Shown here piece by piece: positions 21,995-33,159 of a stretch of 64,000 nt of DNA. Origin of the DNA: Microstegium vimineum (lineage: Eukaryota; Streptophyta; Magnoliopsida; Poales; Poaceae); the NCBI GenBank assembly GCA_022036555.1, contig CM039141.1, forward strand, positions 8,653,773 through 8,717,772. The letters run 5' to 3'. How positions within the stretch are numbered: the first letter of the stretch is position 1; each line of letters opens with the position of its first letter. The notes beneath the pieces were generated by a model, which was given only the letters and a program-made list of their open reading frames with translations, was not told where the DNA came from and ran no database searches. A program made the translations under genes and the position numbers.

Positions 21995-23808
21995 ATGGCT
22001 CAAATATCATTCAATCATGTGGGAAGCAAACCACCAATGTTTGATGGCACTTCCTTTGATTATTGGAAGAGAAAGATGAAGATGCATCTAGGCTCAATAC
22101 ATGAGAAGGTGTGGAGTGTGACCGAACATGACTTTGTCATTCTTGATGAAGCCGCTCCCACACCAAAAGAGCAAGAGAACCGACAATGCAACACAATAAC
22201 TCTCAATGTGATCTACGTGGCATTGACTCAAAAGTGTTTGAGCAAATCAAAGATTTTGAGAAGGCCAGTGAAGTGTGGAAGAGACTAGAAGATACTTATG
22301 AAGGCACTTCAATGGTAAAGAATGTCAAGTTGTACATGATCAAGGACAAGCTATCTCACTTCAAGATGAAGGATGATGAGTCTATCCCGGAGATGTTCCA
22401 TAGGCTCTAAGTGATCATCAATGATCTCAAGAGCTTGGGTGAGAAGGTCAAGGATGAAGACTTCTCAAACCGGTTTCTTGGTTGTTTTCCCAATAAATAC
22501 AAAACCTTGAGGCAAATAATTATGAGAGATGGTTTGGACAAGATCACTCCCAATGAGGTACTTGGTGAGATCATGACCGAAGAGAAATACAATGAGGAGA
22601 GTGAAGAAAAAGAGGTCAAGGAAGAAAAAAAAGAAAAGAAGAGCTTAGCATTTAAGGATTCTTCATCCAAGAGCAAGGGTAAAGCAAAGAAGCAAGAGTC
22701 AAGTGATGATGAAGAAGCTAGTGATGATGATGATGATGAGATGATGGCCCTCTTCGTGCGCAAGTTTGGAAAGTTCATGAAGAAGAAGGGCTATGGTGCT
22801 AAGAAGAGAAGGGACAACTTCAAGGGCAAAGAATATGAGAAGAGATGCTACAAGTGCAAGAGCACCGGTCACATGATTGCGGATTGTCCCGATCATAGTG
22901 ATGATGAGAAGAAGAAGAGCAAGCATGACAAGAAGGATAAAAAGCTATCCTTCACCAAGAAGAAGAAGGGTGAATCCTATGTGGTGACTTGGGATGATAG
23001 TGACTCTTCCGATGATGACTCTAGTGATGATGAGAGGAAGAAGTCCAAGAAGAAAGTTATGGCAAGCATTGCTATCAACAACAAGCCATCCATCTTCGAC
23101 CCTCCATCATGCTTCATGGCTAAGCCAACTAAGGTACAATCTCATAATGATAGTGTTAGTGATGATGATAGTAGTGATGATGAGGAGGAATACTCCAAGG
23201 ATGAACTAGTTGATATGATGAAGCAAACTTATAAGTGCTTTGAGAAGAAGAGAAAGGAGTGCAAGGAATTGAACAAGAAGCTTAAGGCTCTTGAACAATC
23301 CTTTGATGAGCTCAATGGCTCTCATGAGAGGCTAATGGAAGCCCATGAGAAGCTTGAGAGGACTCACTATAAGGTTGAAAAGGCTCACTCCTCTCTCCTT
23401 GATCAAAGCAAGGATAAGGTTGTTGCATCATGCAATGTTGGAGTAACTTGTGATATTCTAGATGAATCATTTTTCACTCCTATCATTGTTGCACCAACCA
23501 ACACTAGCACCTCCACTTGCACATCTACTAGTGATAGCTCAAAAGATGATGCTACACTAGTGATTGAAAATGAAAAATTGAAAAATGATGTTAATGAACT
23601 CACTCATGCTTTGGGTAAGGCATATGGTGGAGATGCCCGCTTGCTAAAGTGCTTGGGTAGCCAAAGATTCTCTCATTACAAAGAGGGTTTGGGCTATACC
23701 CCCAAGAAGGGCAAGTTGGCCTTTGTCACTCCTAAGCCTAGCTTTGTGAGGAGCAATGGCCGGTTTTGCACAAAATGCAAGCAAGTAGGGCATGTAGACC
23801 AATATTGA
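21995..23808 (+). pseudogene. gag: Sirevirus gag, broken
   Basis: Starts at ATG 21995 (MAQISFNHVGSKPPMFDG), the typical start of this group just downstream of the primer site. A missing base near 22215 moves the frame, and a TAA at 22408-22410 interrupts it where a Gln codon is likely. From 22411 the frame is open for 465 residues: capsid region, a Glu/Lys/Ser/Asp-rich stretch, the CCHC knuckle CYKCKSTGHMIADC (about 22847-22890), more acidic-basic repeats, a coiled coil (about 23215-23400), and a second partial knuckle CTKCKQVGHVDQY just before TGA at 23806. The two knuckles and coiled coil suit a Sirevirus gag. It packages the element RNA. Confidence 0.88.
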
Positions 23809-24032
23809 AAACTTAACATGAGTCAAACCAAGTTTGCTAAATCTACCTCTATGCACTTTGATTCATGTTATATGCTTACCAAAAGTGCTAAAGGTATCAT
23901 GGCTAAGTATGTTGGCACATCCATAGTTGGCCCAAAGAAGAAGGCTATTTGGGGTACCAAAATCCTTGGTCACTAACTTTGGAGGACCCAAACAAGTATG
24001 GGTACCTAAAATAAACTAATTTGTTTTGTAGG
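23809..24032 (+). other. Sirevirus gag tail and gag-pol junction
   Basis: The gag frame resumes after the TGA with recognisable tail sequence to about 23950. Stops TAA at 24015 and TAG near 24029 then precede pol, which is in a different frame. No separate gene is present. Confidence 0.5.
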
Positions 24033-27000
24033 TCAATTGCAAAGCCGGAGGAAGGAATTGGGTGCTTGATAGTGGGTGCAATCAACACATGACCGGGGAT
24101 TCTAGAATGTTCAAATCAATCAACTCCAACACAAATGATGGCATTGATAGTATTACATTTGGTGATAATGGCAAGGGCAAGGTCAAGAGTCTTGGTAAGA
24201 TTGCAATATCCAATGACTTGAGCATATCAAATGTCTTGCTAGTTGAGAGCCTGAACTTCAATTTGCTATCGGTAGCTCAATTGTGTGATCTTGGATTCAA
24301 ATGCATATTTGGAATAGATGATGTAGAGATCATTAGTGTAGATGGTTCAAACTTGATCTTCAAAGGCTTTAGATATGAGAACCTCTACCTAGTTGATTTC
24401 AATGCTAGTGAAGTTCAATTGTCAACTTGCTTGCTTACCAAATCAAGTATGGGTTAGTTATGGCATAGAAGGCTTGATCATGTTGGGATGAAGCAATTGA
24501 ATAGATTGATCAAGCATGACTTAGTAAGAGGCTTGAAAGATGTTGTGTTTGATAAGGACAAACTTTGTAGCTCTTGTCAAGCCGGCAAACAAGTTGGTAA
24601 CACTCATCCAAAGAAGGGCATGATGAGCACTAGTAGAGCATTTGAGTTGTTGCACATGGATCTATTTGGACCAACAACATACACTAGTATTGGAGGCAAC
24701 AAATATGGGTTTGTGATAGTGGATGATCTTACAAGATATACTTGGGTATTCTTTCTCAATGACAAAAGTGATACATTTGCCACATTCAAGTCTTTTGTCA
24801 AGAGATGTCACAATGAGTTTGAAACAACCATCAAGAAAGTGAGAAGTGACAATGGAAGTGAATTCAAGAATACAAGAGTTGAAGAGCTATATGATGAGTT
24901 TGGGATCAAGCATCAACTCTCGGCCAAGTACACTCCACAATCAAATGGCCTTGTTGAGAGGAAGAATAGAACATTGATTGATATGGTAAGATCTATGCTT
25001 AGTGAGTACAATGTGAGTCAATCCTTTTGGGTCGAAGTTATCAACACCGCTTGCTACTCTAGCAATCGGTTGTATTGTCATCCGTTGATGGAGAATACTC
25101 CATATGAGATTTCAAATGGAAGAAAGCCCAACATTGCATACTTTAGAGTCTTTGGGTGCAAATGCTACATCTTGAAGAAAGGCACAAGACTTGAAAAGTT
25201 TGATAAGAAGTGTGATGAAGGGTTCCTACTTGGTTACTCAACCACAAGCAAAGCCTATAGAGTGTGGAATTCGGCTAGTGGTATACTTGAGGAGGTTCAT
25301 GATGTTGAGTTTGATGAAACCAATGGCTCTCAAGTTGAAAATGAGAACCTAAAAGATGTGAGTGGTCCTCAATTGGCAAATGCTATGAAGGGCATGGATA
25401 TTGGTGATATTAGGCCAAGACAAGTGATTGATATTGAAGATGATAAAGATCAAGTGCTCAACTCATCTATCAAGCAAGCTAGTAGCTCTCAAGCACAAGA
25501 TCAACAAGTTGCTAGTTCATCTCAACCAAGCTCAAGCAATCAAGTCCCTATCCTCCAACCGACCAACATTGCAAGAGATCACCCCATTGATCAAATTGTT
25601 GGTGATATTACAAGTGGTGTTCAAACAAGATCAAGATTGACATCATTTTGTGAGCACTACTCCTTTGTATCATCCATAGAGCCAACAAAGATTGATGAAG
25701 CCCTACACGACGTTGATTGGGTCAATGCTATACATGAAGAGCTCAACAATTTCACTAGGAACAAAGTTTGGGAACTAGTTGAAAGACCCAAGAACTACAA
25801 TGTGATTGACACAAGATGGGTATTTAGAAACAAGCAAGACCAAGATGGTATAGTTGTGAGAAACAAAGCAAGATTGGTAGCTCAAGGATACACTTAAGTT
25901 GAGGGTCTTGACTTTGGAGAAACATGTGCACTAGTTGCAATATTAGAGGCAATAAGAATCCTATTGGCCTATGCATGTGCACACAACATCAAGCTATACC
26001 AAATGGATGTGAAGAGTGCTTTCTTGAATGGATATATCAATGAGCTAGTATATGTTGAGCAACCTCCCGGATTTGAAGATGACAAGAAGCCCAACCATGT
26101 ATACAAGTTGAGAAAAGCTTTATATGGCTTGAAGCAAGCACCTAGAGCATGGTATGAAAGATTGAGGGACTTCCTTCTATCAAAAGGGTTCATCATGGGG
26201 AAGGTTGATACTACCCTATTCACCAAGAAGCTTGGCAAGGATCTATTTGTGCTCCAAATCTATGTGGATGACATCATATTCGGTTCAACCAATCAAGAAT
26301 TTTGTGAAGAATTTGGCAAGATGATGGCAAATGAGTTTGAAATGTCAATGATTGGTGAACTTAGCTACTTCCTTGGTCTTCAAATCAAGCAATTGAAGAA
26401 TGGCACCTTTGTGAGTCAAGGCAAGTACATCAAGGATATGATGAATAAATTTGGCTTAGAAGATTCAAAAGGCATTAGCACTCCAATGGGCACTAATGGA
26501 CACTTGGATAGTGATGCTAGTGGCAATATGGTGGATCAAAAGTTGTATCGGTCTATGATTGGAAGCCTACTCTATGTGACCGCTTCAAGGCCGGATGTGA
26601 TGTTTAGTGTATGCATGTGTGCAAGATTCCAAGCCTCTCCAAGAGAAAGTCACTTGAAGGCTACAAAGAGAATATTGAGGTACTTGAAGCATACACAAGA
26701 TGTTGGATTGTGGTATCCCAAGGGGTCAAACTTTGAGTTACTTGGATATTCGGACTCCGACTATGCGGGATGCAAGATTGATAGAAAGAGCACATCGGGC
26801 ACATGTAAATTGCTAGGCATGTCACTTGTATCTTGGTCATCAAAGAAGCAAAATAGTGTTGCACTCTCTACCGCCGAAGCCGAATACATAAGTGCGGGTA
26901 GTTGTTGTGCTCAATTGCTTTGGATGAAAGCAACTTTGAATGACTATGGAATCAACTTCAAGCAAGTGCCATTGCTATGTGACAATGAAAGTGCAGTGAA

Positions 27001-27213
27001 GCTCACCAACAATCCGGTTCAACATTCAAGAACCAAGCACATTGATGTGAGGCACCACTTCATAAGAGACCATCAACTCAAGGGTGATATCAAAATCACA
27101 AGTGTTGGCACGATGATCAACTTGCTGACATATTCACCAAGCCATTAGATGAGAAGAGGTTTTGCAAGCTAAGGAATGAATTAAACATTCTTGACTTCTC
27201 AAATATGTGTTGA
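24033..27213 (+). pseudogene. pol: Sirevirus pol: protease, integrase, RT, RNase H; broken
   Basis: Protease at about 24060 with the catalytic LDSGC. Integrase with a His/Cys region (LWHRRLDHVG ... CSSCQAGK) and the D,D,E core (LHMDLFGP, VRSDNGSEF, GLVERKNRT; 24460-25100). RT with YQMDVKSAFLNG near 26000 and YVDDIIFGS near 26260. RNase H with SDSDYAGC, TAEAEYIS and CDNESAVKL to about 27060. Integrase before RT identifies copia. Breaks are TAG at 24454 (a Trp codon changed), TAA at 25894 (a Gln codon changed) and a one-base loss near 27110; the natural end is TGA 27211-27213. Each stop fits one C-to-T change on one strand. The product would copy and insert the element but is not intact here. 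Confidence 0.92.
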
Positions 27214-28170
27214 TGCACCCCCCCCCATATATATGACATGCCTCTCCTTCGAGCTATGCAAGGTACAAGTTGCTTGACATGTCATTCATCCTTATTAGGA
27301 ATTGTTAGTGCATCTAGACATAAATTCAATAGGCTCGTTCATGAAAATCAAATGATTTGATGCTTATATGGTACCACTATTGCTTCTTTGCTCGATATGA
27401 TCTAGTGGTAGCATATGACATATTTGTGGGCTTGCAATCCTAGAGTTTGATCTAGATCATGAACTTCAAATGTTTAGCTCAACATGGGCAAGATAACCAT
27501 TCTAGGATGTGTGAACAAGCTTGTCCATGGTTTAAAAACCGAGTTAAATAGCTTGGGGGCAAGTAATCTAGATTGAACCACAACTAATACTTATCTCCAA
27601 TAATCAAACCTTTGAGCACATCTTTTATGATAATAAATGACAAAGGGGGAGAAGTAAGTAAGTAAGTAGTAAGAAAAATATTTTGAAAATTGAAAAATGA
27701 AAGCACACAAGTAGGGGGAGCAAGCCTATGAATAAAGTTGTTGCATATTCATGTGCATTTATGAGTGCTTGCTTGCATATGTACTTAAATTCATGATATG
27801 CTTATGTGGTGATTGCTAGAAACTAGATTGTCATGATGTTTGAAGAACTAGCATGCTTAGGCTCTCATTGTTTCATGTCGTATCTAGTTCTCTCAAAATG
27901 TGTTTCAAGTGGTTTCTAGGCATTCATGGTGCTAAGTATGGTTTATATTGCACTTCGATTGGTATCACGCTTCAAAGGTCCATCCTACACACCTTAGCAT
28001 CATTTGGTAGCATTCACTCTCCCACAATTCCTATTCATGCATATGTGATCAAAATGAACCAAACTCATATATCACATATGTAGGGGGAGCTAATACTACC
28101 AAAGTTGAAATTTTCATCATATATATTCATTTGTGAAAAGGTTGTCATCAATTACCAAAAAGGGGGAGAT
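27214..28170 (+). other. Sirevirus 3' non-coding region with repeated polypurine boxes
   Basis: 957 bp without a supported ORF. Purine boxes of the form A(A)GGGGGAG occur at 27642-27654, 27713-27720, 28082-28089 and 28157-28169. The last touches the 3' LTR and is the likely primary tract. Multiple such boxes are a known Sirevirus hallmark. Confidence 0.75.
28157..28169 (+). promoter_or_regulatory. Main polypurine tract of the copia element
   Basis: AAAAAGGGGGAGA lies one base before the 3' LTR start TGAAAG at 28171, the position used to prime plus-strand DNA. Confidence 0.85.
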
Positions 28171-30006
28171 TGAAAGACCTTGTTTGGTTTTGGGCAATTG
28201 ATGAAACCTATGGACTAACCCTTGAACTAAGTGTATGATCAAGATAGGGTGGTCCACCTTGGAACATGGAGCTAGATGGATGATCATGGTGAATCAAGTG
28301 CTTCATGGACTAAAGAAAAGAAGAAAGAGAAAAACAAAAATGGGCTCAAGGCAAAGGTATATCATAGGGCTATTTTTGGTTTAGTGATCAAGACACTATA
28401 GAAAGTGTGATCACCTTTAGGATAGATAGCCGTACTATCAAGAAAGGAAAAACTCGTGTCGATTGCGGTTACCATGTGCCACTAGGTTTGCATTTGCATC
28501 CACATAAAAATGAATCTAAGTGACACAAACTAAAATAAATCCAAGAAATATATGTTACAAAAGCTAACACAGGTGAACAAGGTTTGGATCATAAGGTGTT
28601 AGCACTTGAAGACTTGGAGAAGAAAGAGGCAGCTCGTTTTGGGACTCAGAAGGGCTCCGGACGCAAGGTCTGGATGCTAGTGAGATGCGGTCCGGACCAA
28701 TGGTCTTCCGACCGGAGGCATACCCTAGCCTCGGCCTCTCTGGACAGGAGGTCCGGACGCTGATGATGGTCCGGACACAAGACTCCGGACGTAGCGTCCG
28801 GAGCTCAGCGCTCTCTGTACTCCTCTGGTCTTTTTATCCGGACGCTGAATGAGGTCCGGACGCAAGAGACCGGACGCGTGTCCGAAGCTCGGAGCTCTCT
28901 GGACCCCTCTCTGGACTGGGTCCGGACGCAAGGCGAAGAGGGTTCGGACGCTACTGTGTTGTGCGTCCGGAGGCTACACGTCGGCACAGTCAATGCGCCA
29001 ACGGGCGAATTCAAAATGGAGGAGGGTCCGGACGCATGCGCGATGGTCCCAAAGTGCGTCCGGAGCTACGCAGACTTCAGTGAAAAGGAGCAAAACGGCT
29101 AGCTCGGTTTGGATGGCTATTTAAGTGGCTTGGCCGACTCCTAGGGCCAACTCTTTCACCTCCCATTCATTTGACATTTTTGTGCTTGCTTGAGATAGCC
29201 CCCAACTCACTCTCTTCACTCTTGTTGAATATTTGTGAGAGTTTGAGTGATCCAAGTGCATTGATCATTGCATTTCATCTTAGTGGCACCTGGTCATCGT
29301 CATCACCGCGTGGTTTCTTGTTATTCTTGGTGTTTGCCAACACCTAGACGGCTTGGCGATTGTGGAGAAGCTTCGGCGCAATTGGTGATTGTTTGCGGCT
29401 GACTTCGGTGATTGTGAGAGGGCTTGTACCCACCTCGGCGGAGAGCGAAAGGGTAACTCTAGTGGATTGCTCGTGTCATTGAGTTACTCTCATTTGGGTG
29501 GATTCTTGTGGCGCCCGAGTTAGTGGGCTAGGCTTGTCATTGCCTATTAGCCACCGAATCACCACTTGAGTAGTCGACACAACGGGGACTAGCTTGGTGG
29601 CAACCAAGTGAACCTCGGGAGAAAAATCGATTGTCATCTTGTCTCCCGGCTACTCTTTGGTATTCATTGTGATTGGTTCATCCTATTGACATCCATCCAT
29701 CACAAAGCATCGGTATAGCAATCACCTCCTATCTTGTATTTTCTATTTCATATCTTGTCTAGTTAGCTTGCTAGTTAGCTTCTTTAGTAGTTGTTCTTAC
29801 TAGCTTGTGCTAAGTGCTTTAGGTTCTTTCTATTGATTGATAATCACTTAGTTGACTAGAATTGCATTGGATAGGTGGTTTTGCACCCCAAGTAGAGCTA
29901 GAGCAAAAGGCTTCGCTCAAGTGTTATCTAACCATTTGCTCTAGTGATTTGTAGAATTTTTATTAGGCTATTCACCCCCCCCCCTCTAGCCATCTAAGAC
30001 CTTTCA
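28171..30006 (+). repeat. Copia 3' LTR
   Basis: 1836 bp, TGAAAGACC...GACCTTTCA, uninterrupted. It serves as the reference that proves the split of the 5' LTR. It contains the CCGGA-motif array (28650-29060) and a TATTTAA box at 29118-29124. Confidence 0.96.
29118..29124 (+). promoter_or_regulatory. TATA-like box of the copia 3' LTR
   Basis: TATTTAA, the counterpart of 1748-1754; a read-out transcript would enter the Helitron right part. Confidence 0.5.
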
Positions 30007-30011
30007 ATGGG
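30007..30011. repeat. Target-site duplication of the copia element, right copy
   Basis: ATGGG directly after the LTR end CA at 30005-30006; partner of 798-802. Confidence 0.93.
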
Positions 30012-31005
30012 CACTCCTGGTTCACGCGGAGTTTTGTGTGGAAATTATGATGCTTCGATTGATTTGGATTTGCTGGAGCTGGGGTCGTGGTGCGCGTTCA
30101 TGTATATTGTCGTTTTTAGCTGATATTGAGTTTTACTTTACTGGTATCTTTTAATACAGTGTCGATCTATCCCAAGTTCAACTTAAATGTATGCTTGTTT
30201 GAGTTGGGCGGACGGAGAGTAATTAGCTGTATCTAGTTTGGTCCGTTCAGATTTGGTTGATGCTTATGCGGGTAATAATTTTTAATTAATGCATTGCACA
30301 GGCAGCGGGAAGCCACAAATCCATCAAATGCATGCCCTGCTCTATGACGAACATTGGTGATGCATACCTTGATGAAATCTTGACGAGCTAGCTTGCTCAG
30401 CGTCGTGAGTTCGTGACTTAGTGGAAATGTCTGATTCTGGTGTATTGTTTAAAAGACTTGCTGGCGATGTTGAAGTGGCTAAGCTCTCAAAATTGCGCAG
30501 GCAACTGGTTGGTGAATCAGACATTTCCTGATGAATGTTCTCACCACCGTTTAGTCTATAAATTGCGCAGGCAACAACTGCCTGTGAAGGTGCTATGGTC
30601 AATTTAGTTAATGGCTAATTGGCTATGATGCCCGTATGGTGATAACGTAAAAACTCCCCGACGGGTTGTTTGCTGGCCCATTTAAGCTACAATATTTTGT
30701 TGAGCGCAAAGGTGAAATTTGAATCTGAGGTAGACTGTAGAACTGCATTATAATTTGCTTTCTGCTAATTTTTTTTGGTTAAAAAAATCTTGCAGTTTTT
30801 GTTGGTGTTGTTGTTTTTGGAGACACCAACCTTGAACTGCCCACATGCCACAACTCTATCCAATCGATCATCTGTTGAGATTCATTTTGATCTCAGGCTA
30901 ATCATTTCAATCAACTGTAGCCTTGTAATAGACATGTCGTTCATTTAAATTATTTAGTTCCTGCTATCTCCAATTGAACATTACTTGCTTTTGCCTTGAA
31001 GCCTA

Positions 31006-31099
31006 CTCTCTTTGTCCCTTTTTGTCCATCTCTAGAAAACTGTGCTGCCCTCACAGACACGCTTTCCTAGCGACCAACAAAAAGGAACGGAGGACGGAG
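31006..31099. mobile_element. Small Stowaway-like MITE inside the Helitron
   Basis: About 94 bp flanked by TA (31004-31005 and 31100-31101). Its ends, CTCTCTTTGTCCCTTTTTG and AAAAAGGAACGGAGGACGGAG, are imperfect inverted copies resembling the CTCCCTCCGT end of grass Stowaway elements. Confidence 0.45.
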
Positions 31100-32187
31100 T
31101 ACTAGCTTAGGATATGCTTCTGTACTGAAAATCTAATGTCCCTTCTGTACTAGCTGAGGATATGCTTTTGCCGGATATTTGATAGTTTTTTAACTGTTAA
31201 TATTGTCCAATGGCTAGATTTGCCTGTGTTGATCTATCCATGGAGTTTAGTTAGCTACATGTCTACATTATAGGGGCCCTGATTGCATGTCATAATTTGT
31301 GTAGTTGATGCATCTACTTTTCTTCCTTAATGGATATTTGGATTTTAATATTTTTCTTCCATGGTTTTATGAAGGTATCTGCTCATAGTTGAGGAGGCAA
31401 AATAGATCATATATGTGCCAGATGTTGGTCAACAACACCAGTCTCGCATGTTTTTCATTGTAAGCATTGAATGGAACCAAGATGTTTTTCATTTATTGTG
31501 TTTTTTATTGAATCTTCTCTTGCCTTTCTACATGCTGCAAGGATGGCCAGTTGGCTCCAAAATCCAACTGAAAGGATAGATCAAAGCCTCCTGACTGTTG
31601 CAGTTTACCTTCTATTTGAGTTCCGTCAGTTTCGTTTCTACTTCCCTGGCTATTTTTCTTCTTTTCTTTCATGTGTTTACCAACCAATGTTCAGAGGTTG
31701 ATGTTTAGAGGGCATCTGCGTCGTGACAAGCTGCAAGGGTATCTCACCTATGTATGGATTGGTAATGAGTTTTAATAAACTAGGAAAACATTGTCTAGCC
31801 ATATATAGAAGACTAATGGATTCATCAGTAGAGTATAAAAATGATCCATTTTAGCAAATCATGTGACAAGATTGTCAATGACTCTTTGTTTGTGTTTAGT
31901 TAGCTCTTGTAGATAGAATGGAATCTGAAATCTTTTATCATTTTTAGCTGACAATTAGTACCTTGATATCAAGGCTGTTCATGTAGGCTTTTTGAACATT
32001 TGAAAAAGAGCTGCAGAGTATCACAATATATCTTTGCTTTTTTACAATATTGTTGAGGCATGTATACATCATTTGGACGTTTTGCTTGTTATGATAACAA
32101 GAATATGCTATGACAAGTCTAATATTTGCATGATTTTTTAGTTTTTAAGTTATTCATGTAGAGAAGTTTGAATGCAAGTTTAGTATT

Positions 32188-32216
32188 CCCGTTGCAACGC
32201 ACCGGCACTGACCTAG
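32188..32216 (+). terminator. Helitron 3' end: hairpin and CTAG
   Basis: CCCGTTGCAACGCACCGG forms a short stem with one mismatch, followed by CACTGAC and CTAG before a host T. In Helitrons this structure acts as the transposition terminator, not as a transcription terminator. Confidence 0.6.
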
Positions 32217-33159
32217 TTCTCTTTAAAATATGCACAAGCGTGACGTATCCTTGTAGTGGCAGAGCAGTTAGCTCCTGGCACTCCTCGCTGGCTTAAACGA
32301 ATCATACCAATTCGGCCCATCAAGGTCCACTGCGGCTTGAGTATATATGCAACTTTCTAACCCTAATCTCTCAACTCTCCAATCCCCCTGCCTCCTTCAC
32401 TCCGCAGTCCGCAGCTGCCAGGTCGCGATTCTCGCCGGCGCACGAGATGTCGCTCTTCCTCGCTGGTCAAAGCCCAGAGCCCCTCCGTGGCTCTGTCCTC
32501 CCTTGGTGTGCAGCAAGCAGCATGCTACCTGACCAAACCATCACCGGCTGGCATGCCCCCTACACGGAGGAAGCTTGTCGCTCGTACTTCGATTTAAAGA
32601 TGGATGCTGCCCTCTTGTGTCTCCTTTGCCTCTCCTTTTTCTAATCTTGCTAGTGGGCGTATCTTGTTTGCATCTGCCTTTGCATCCTGATACAAGCACT
32701 TATGTATTTCTGAGATATTTTTTGTGATTTGTTTACAACTGTGATTTGTAAACTAAACAATCTTGTTTCATGCTCATGCAAGATGCGTCTATGGTGAATA
32801 TTTCTTCTTTTAGACTGTTGATTTGAGTAAACTTATATTGCGGGGACGGGACCCCGTTGGGGATGCATTCCTCGCTCGGGTTCGGGGATGGGGGAAGAAC
32901 GTCCCCCGTGAGCTTTCGCGGGGACAGGGACAGGGACGGGGAAAATTTTGCACCACGGCCACGAGGACTCTTGGGAACAGGGCGGGGGGCTTCTGCTGGC
33001 GTGGAGCTTGGTCCCACCTGTCGGCGCATCGAGTCGGAGGGGCACGCCAAAGTTGGAGAGGCACGTTGAAGGAGGCTGTTGACGTCTCCTGTTTCATTTT
33101 TTTTAGGAGTAGAGATTTGGACTTTTTTCCGAAAGAATGGACCCTTCGCTCGGTGCACG
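32217..33159. other. Intergenic stretch, no gene supported
   Basis: A TATATA at 32341 followed by a pyrimidine-rich CCCTAATCTCTC stretch and a 65-codon frame (32447-32644) resembles a 5' gene fragment but matches nothing I know. 32840-32960 is GC-rich with GGGGACGGGGA-type repeats that look transposon-derived. Confidence 0.35.

Larger units (their letters stand above)
803..30006 (+). mobile_element. Sirevirus-type Ty1/copia retrotransposon, interrupted and decayed
   Basis: A complete element with TG...CA LTRs, an ATGGG 5-bp target duplication, an initiator-tRNA-Met-type primer site right after the 5' LTR, a gag with CCHC knuckle and coiled coil, and a pol in copia order (protease, integrase, RT, RNase H). 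Several polypurine boxes lie before the 3' LTR. Net length without the gypsy insertion is about 9.9 kb, normal for Sireviruses. The long gag with a Lys/Asp/Ser-rich middle and coiled coil, plus the repeated AGGGGGAG-type purine boxes, are Sirevirus features. At least four premature stops and two frameshifts make it non-autonomous now. No envelope-like ORF is seen after pol. Confidence 0.93.
163..32216 (+). mobile_element. Candidate non-autonomous Helitron hosting nested LTR elements
   Basis: The left end starts with TC after an A at 162 (TCTCTACAACTAAAACATAC). The right end is a short hairpin-like block at 32188-32205 (CCCGT-loop-ACCGG, one mismatch in the stem), followed seven bases later by CTAG at 32213-32216 and a host T at 32217. 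TC start, hairpin, CTRR end and A/T insertion site are the Helitron hallmarks. Without the copia insertion and its duplicated site, about 2845 bp remain (163-802 plus 30012-32216). No Rep/helicase is visible, so it would be non-autonomous. The body looks like a GC-rich gene-like block followed by AT-rich intron-like DNA. The termini were recognised by eye and only one copy is seen, so the boundaries are probable rather than proven. Confidence 0.62.
30012..32216 (+). other. Right part of the Helitron, AT-rich and non-coding
   Basis: No convincing ORF; the open frames at 30342-30602 (-) and 31471-31701 (+) look random. It holds a 15-bp perfect inverted repeat (30423-30437 and 30514-30528), a 15-bp direct repeat AATTGCGCAGGCAAC (30491 and 30561) and a small Stowaway-like insertion (31006-31099). 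Composition is intron-like. Confidence 0.45.

Noticed and set aside
32447..32644. 65-codon frame after a TATATA and pyrimidine-rich leader
   Set aside because: It looks like a gene start, but the protein is not recognised and no downstream exon is visible; at most a fragment.
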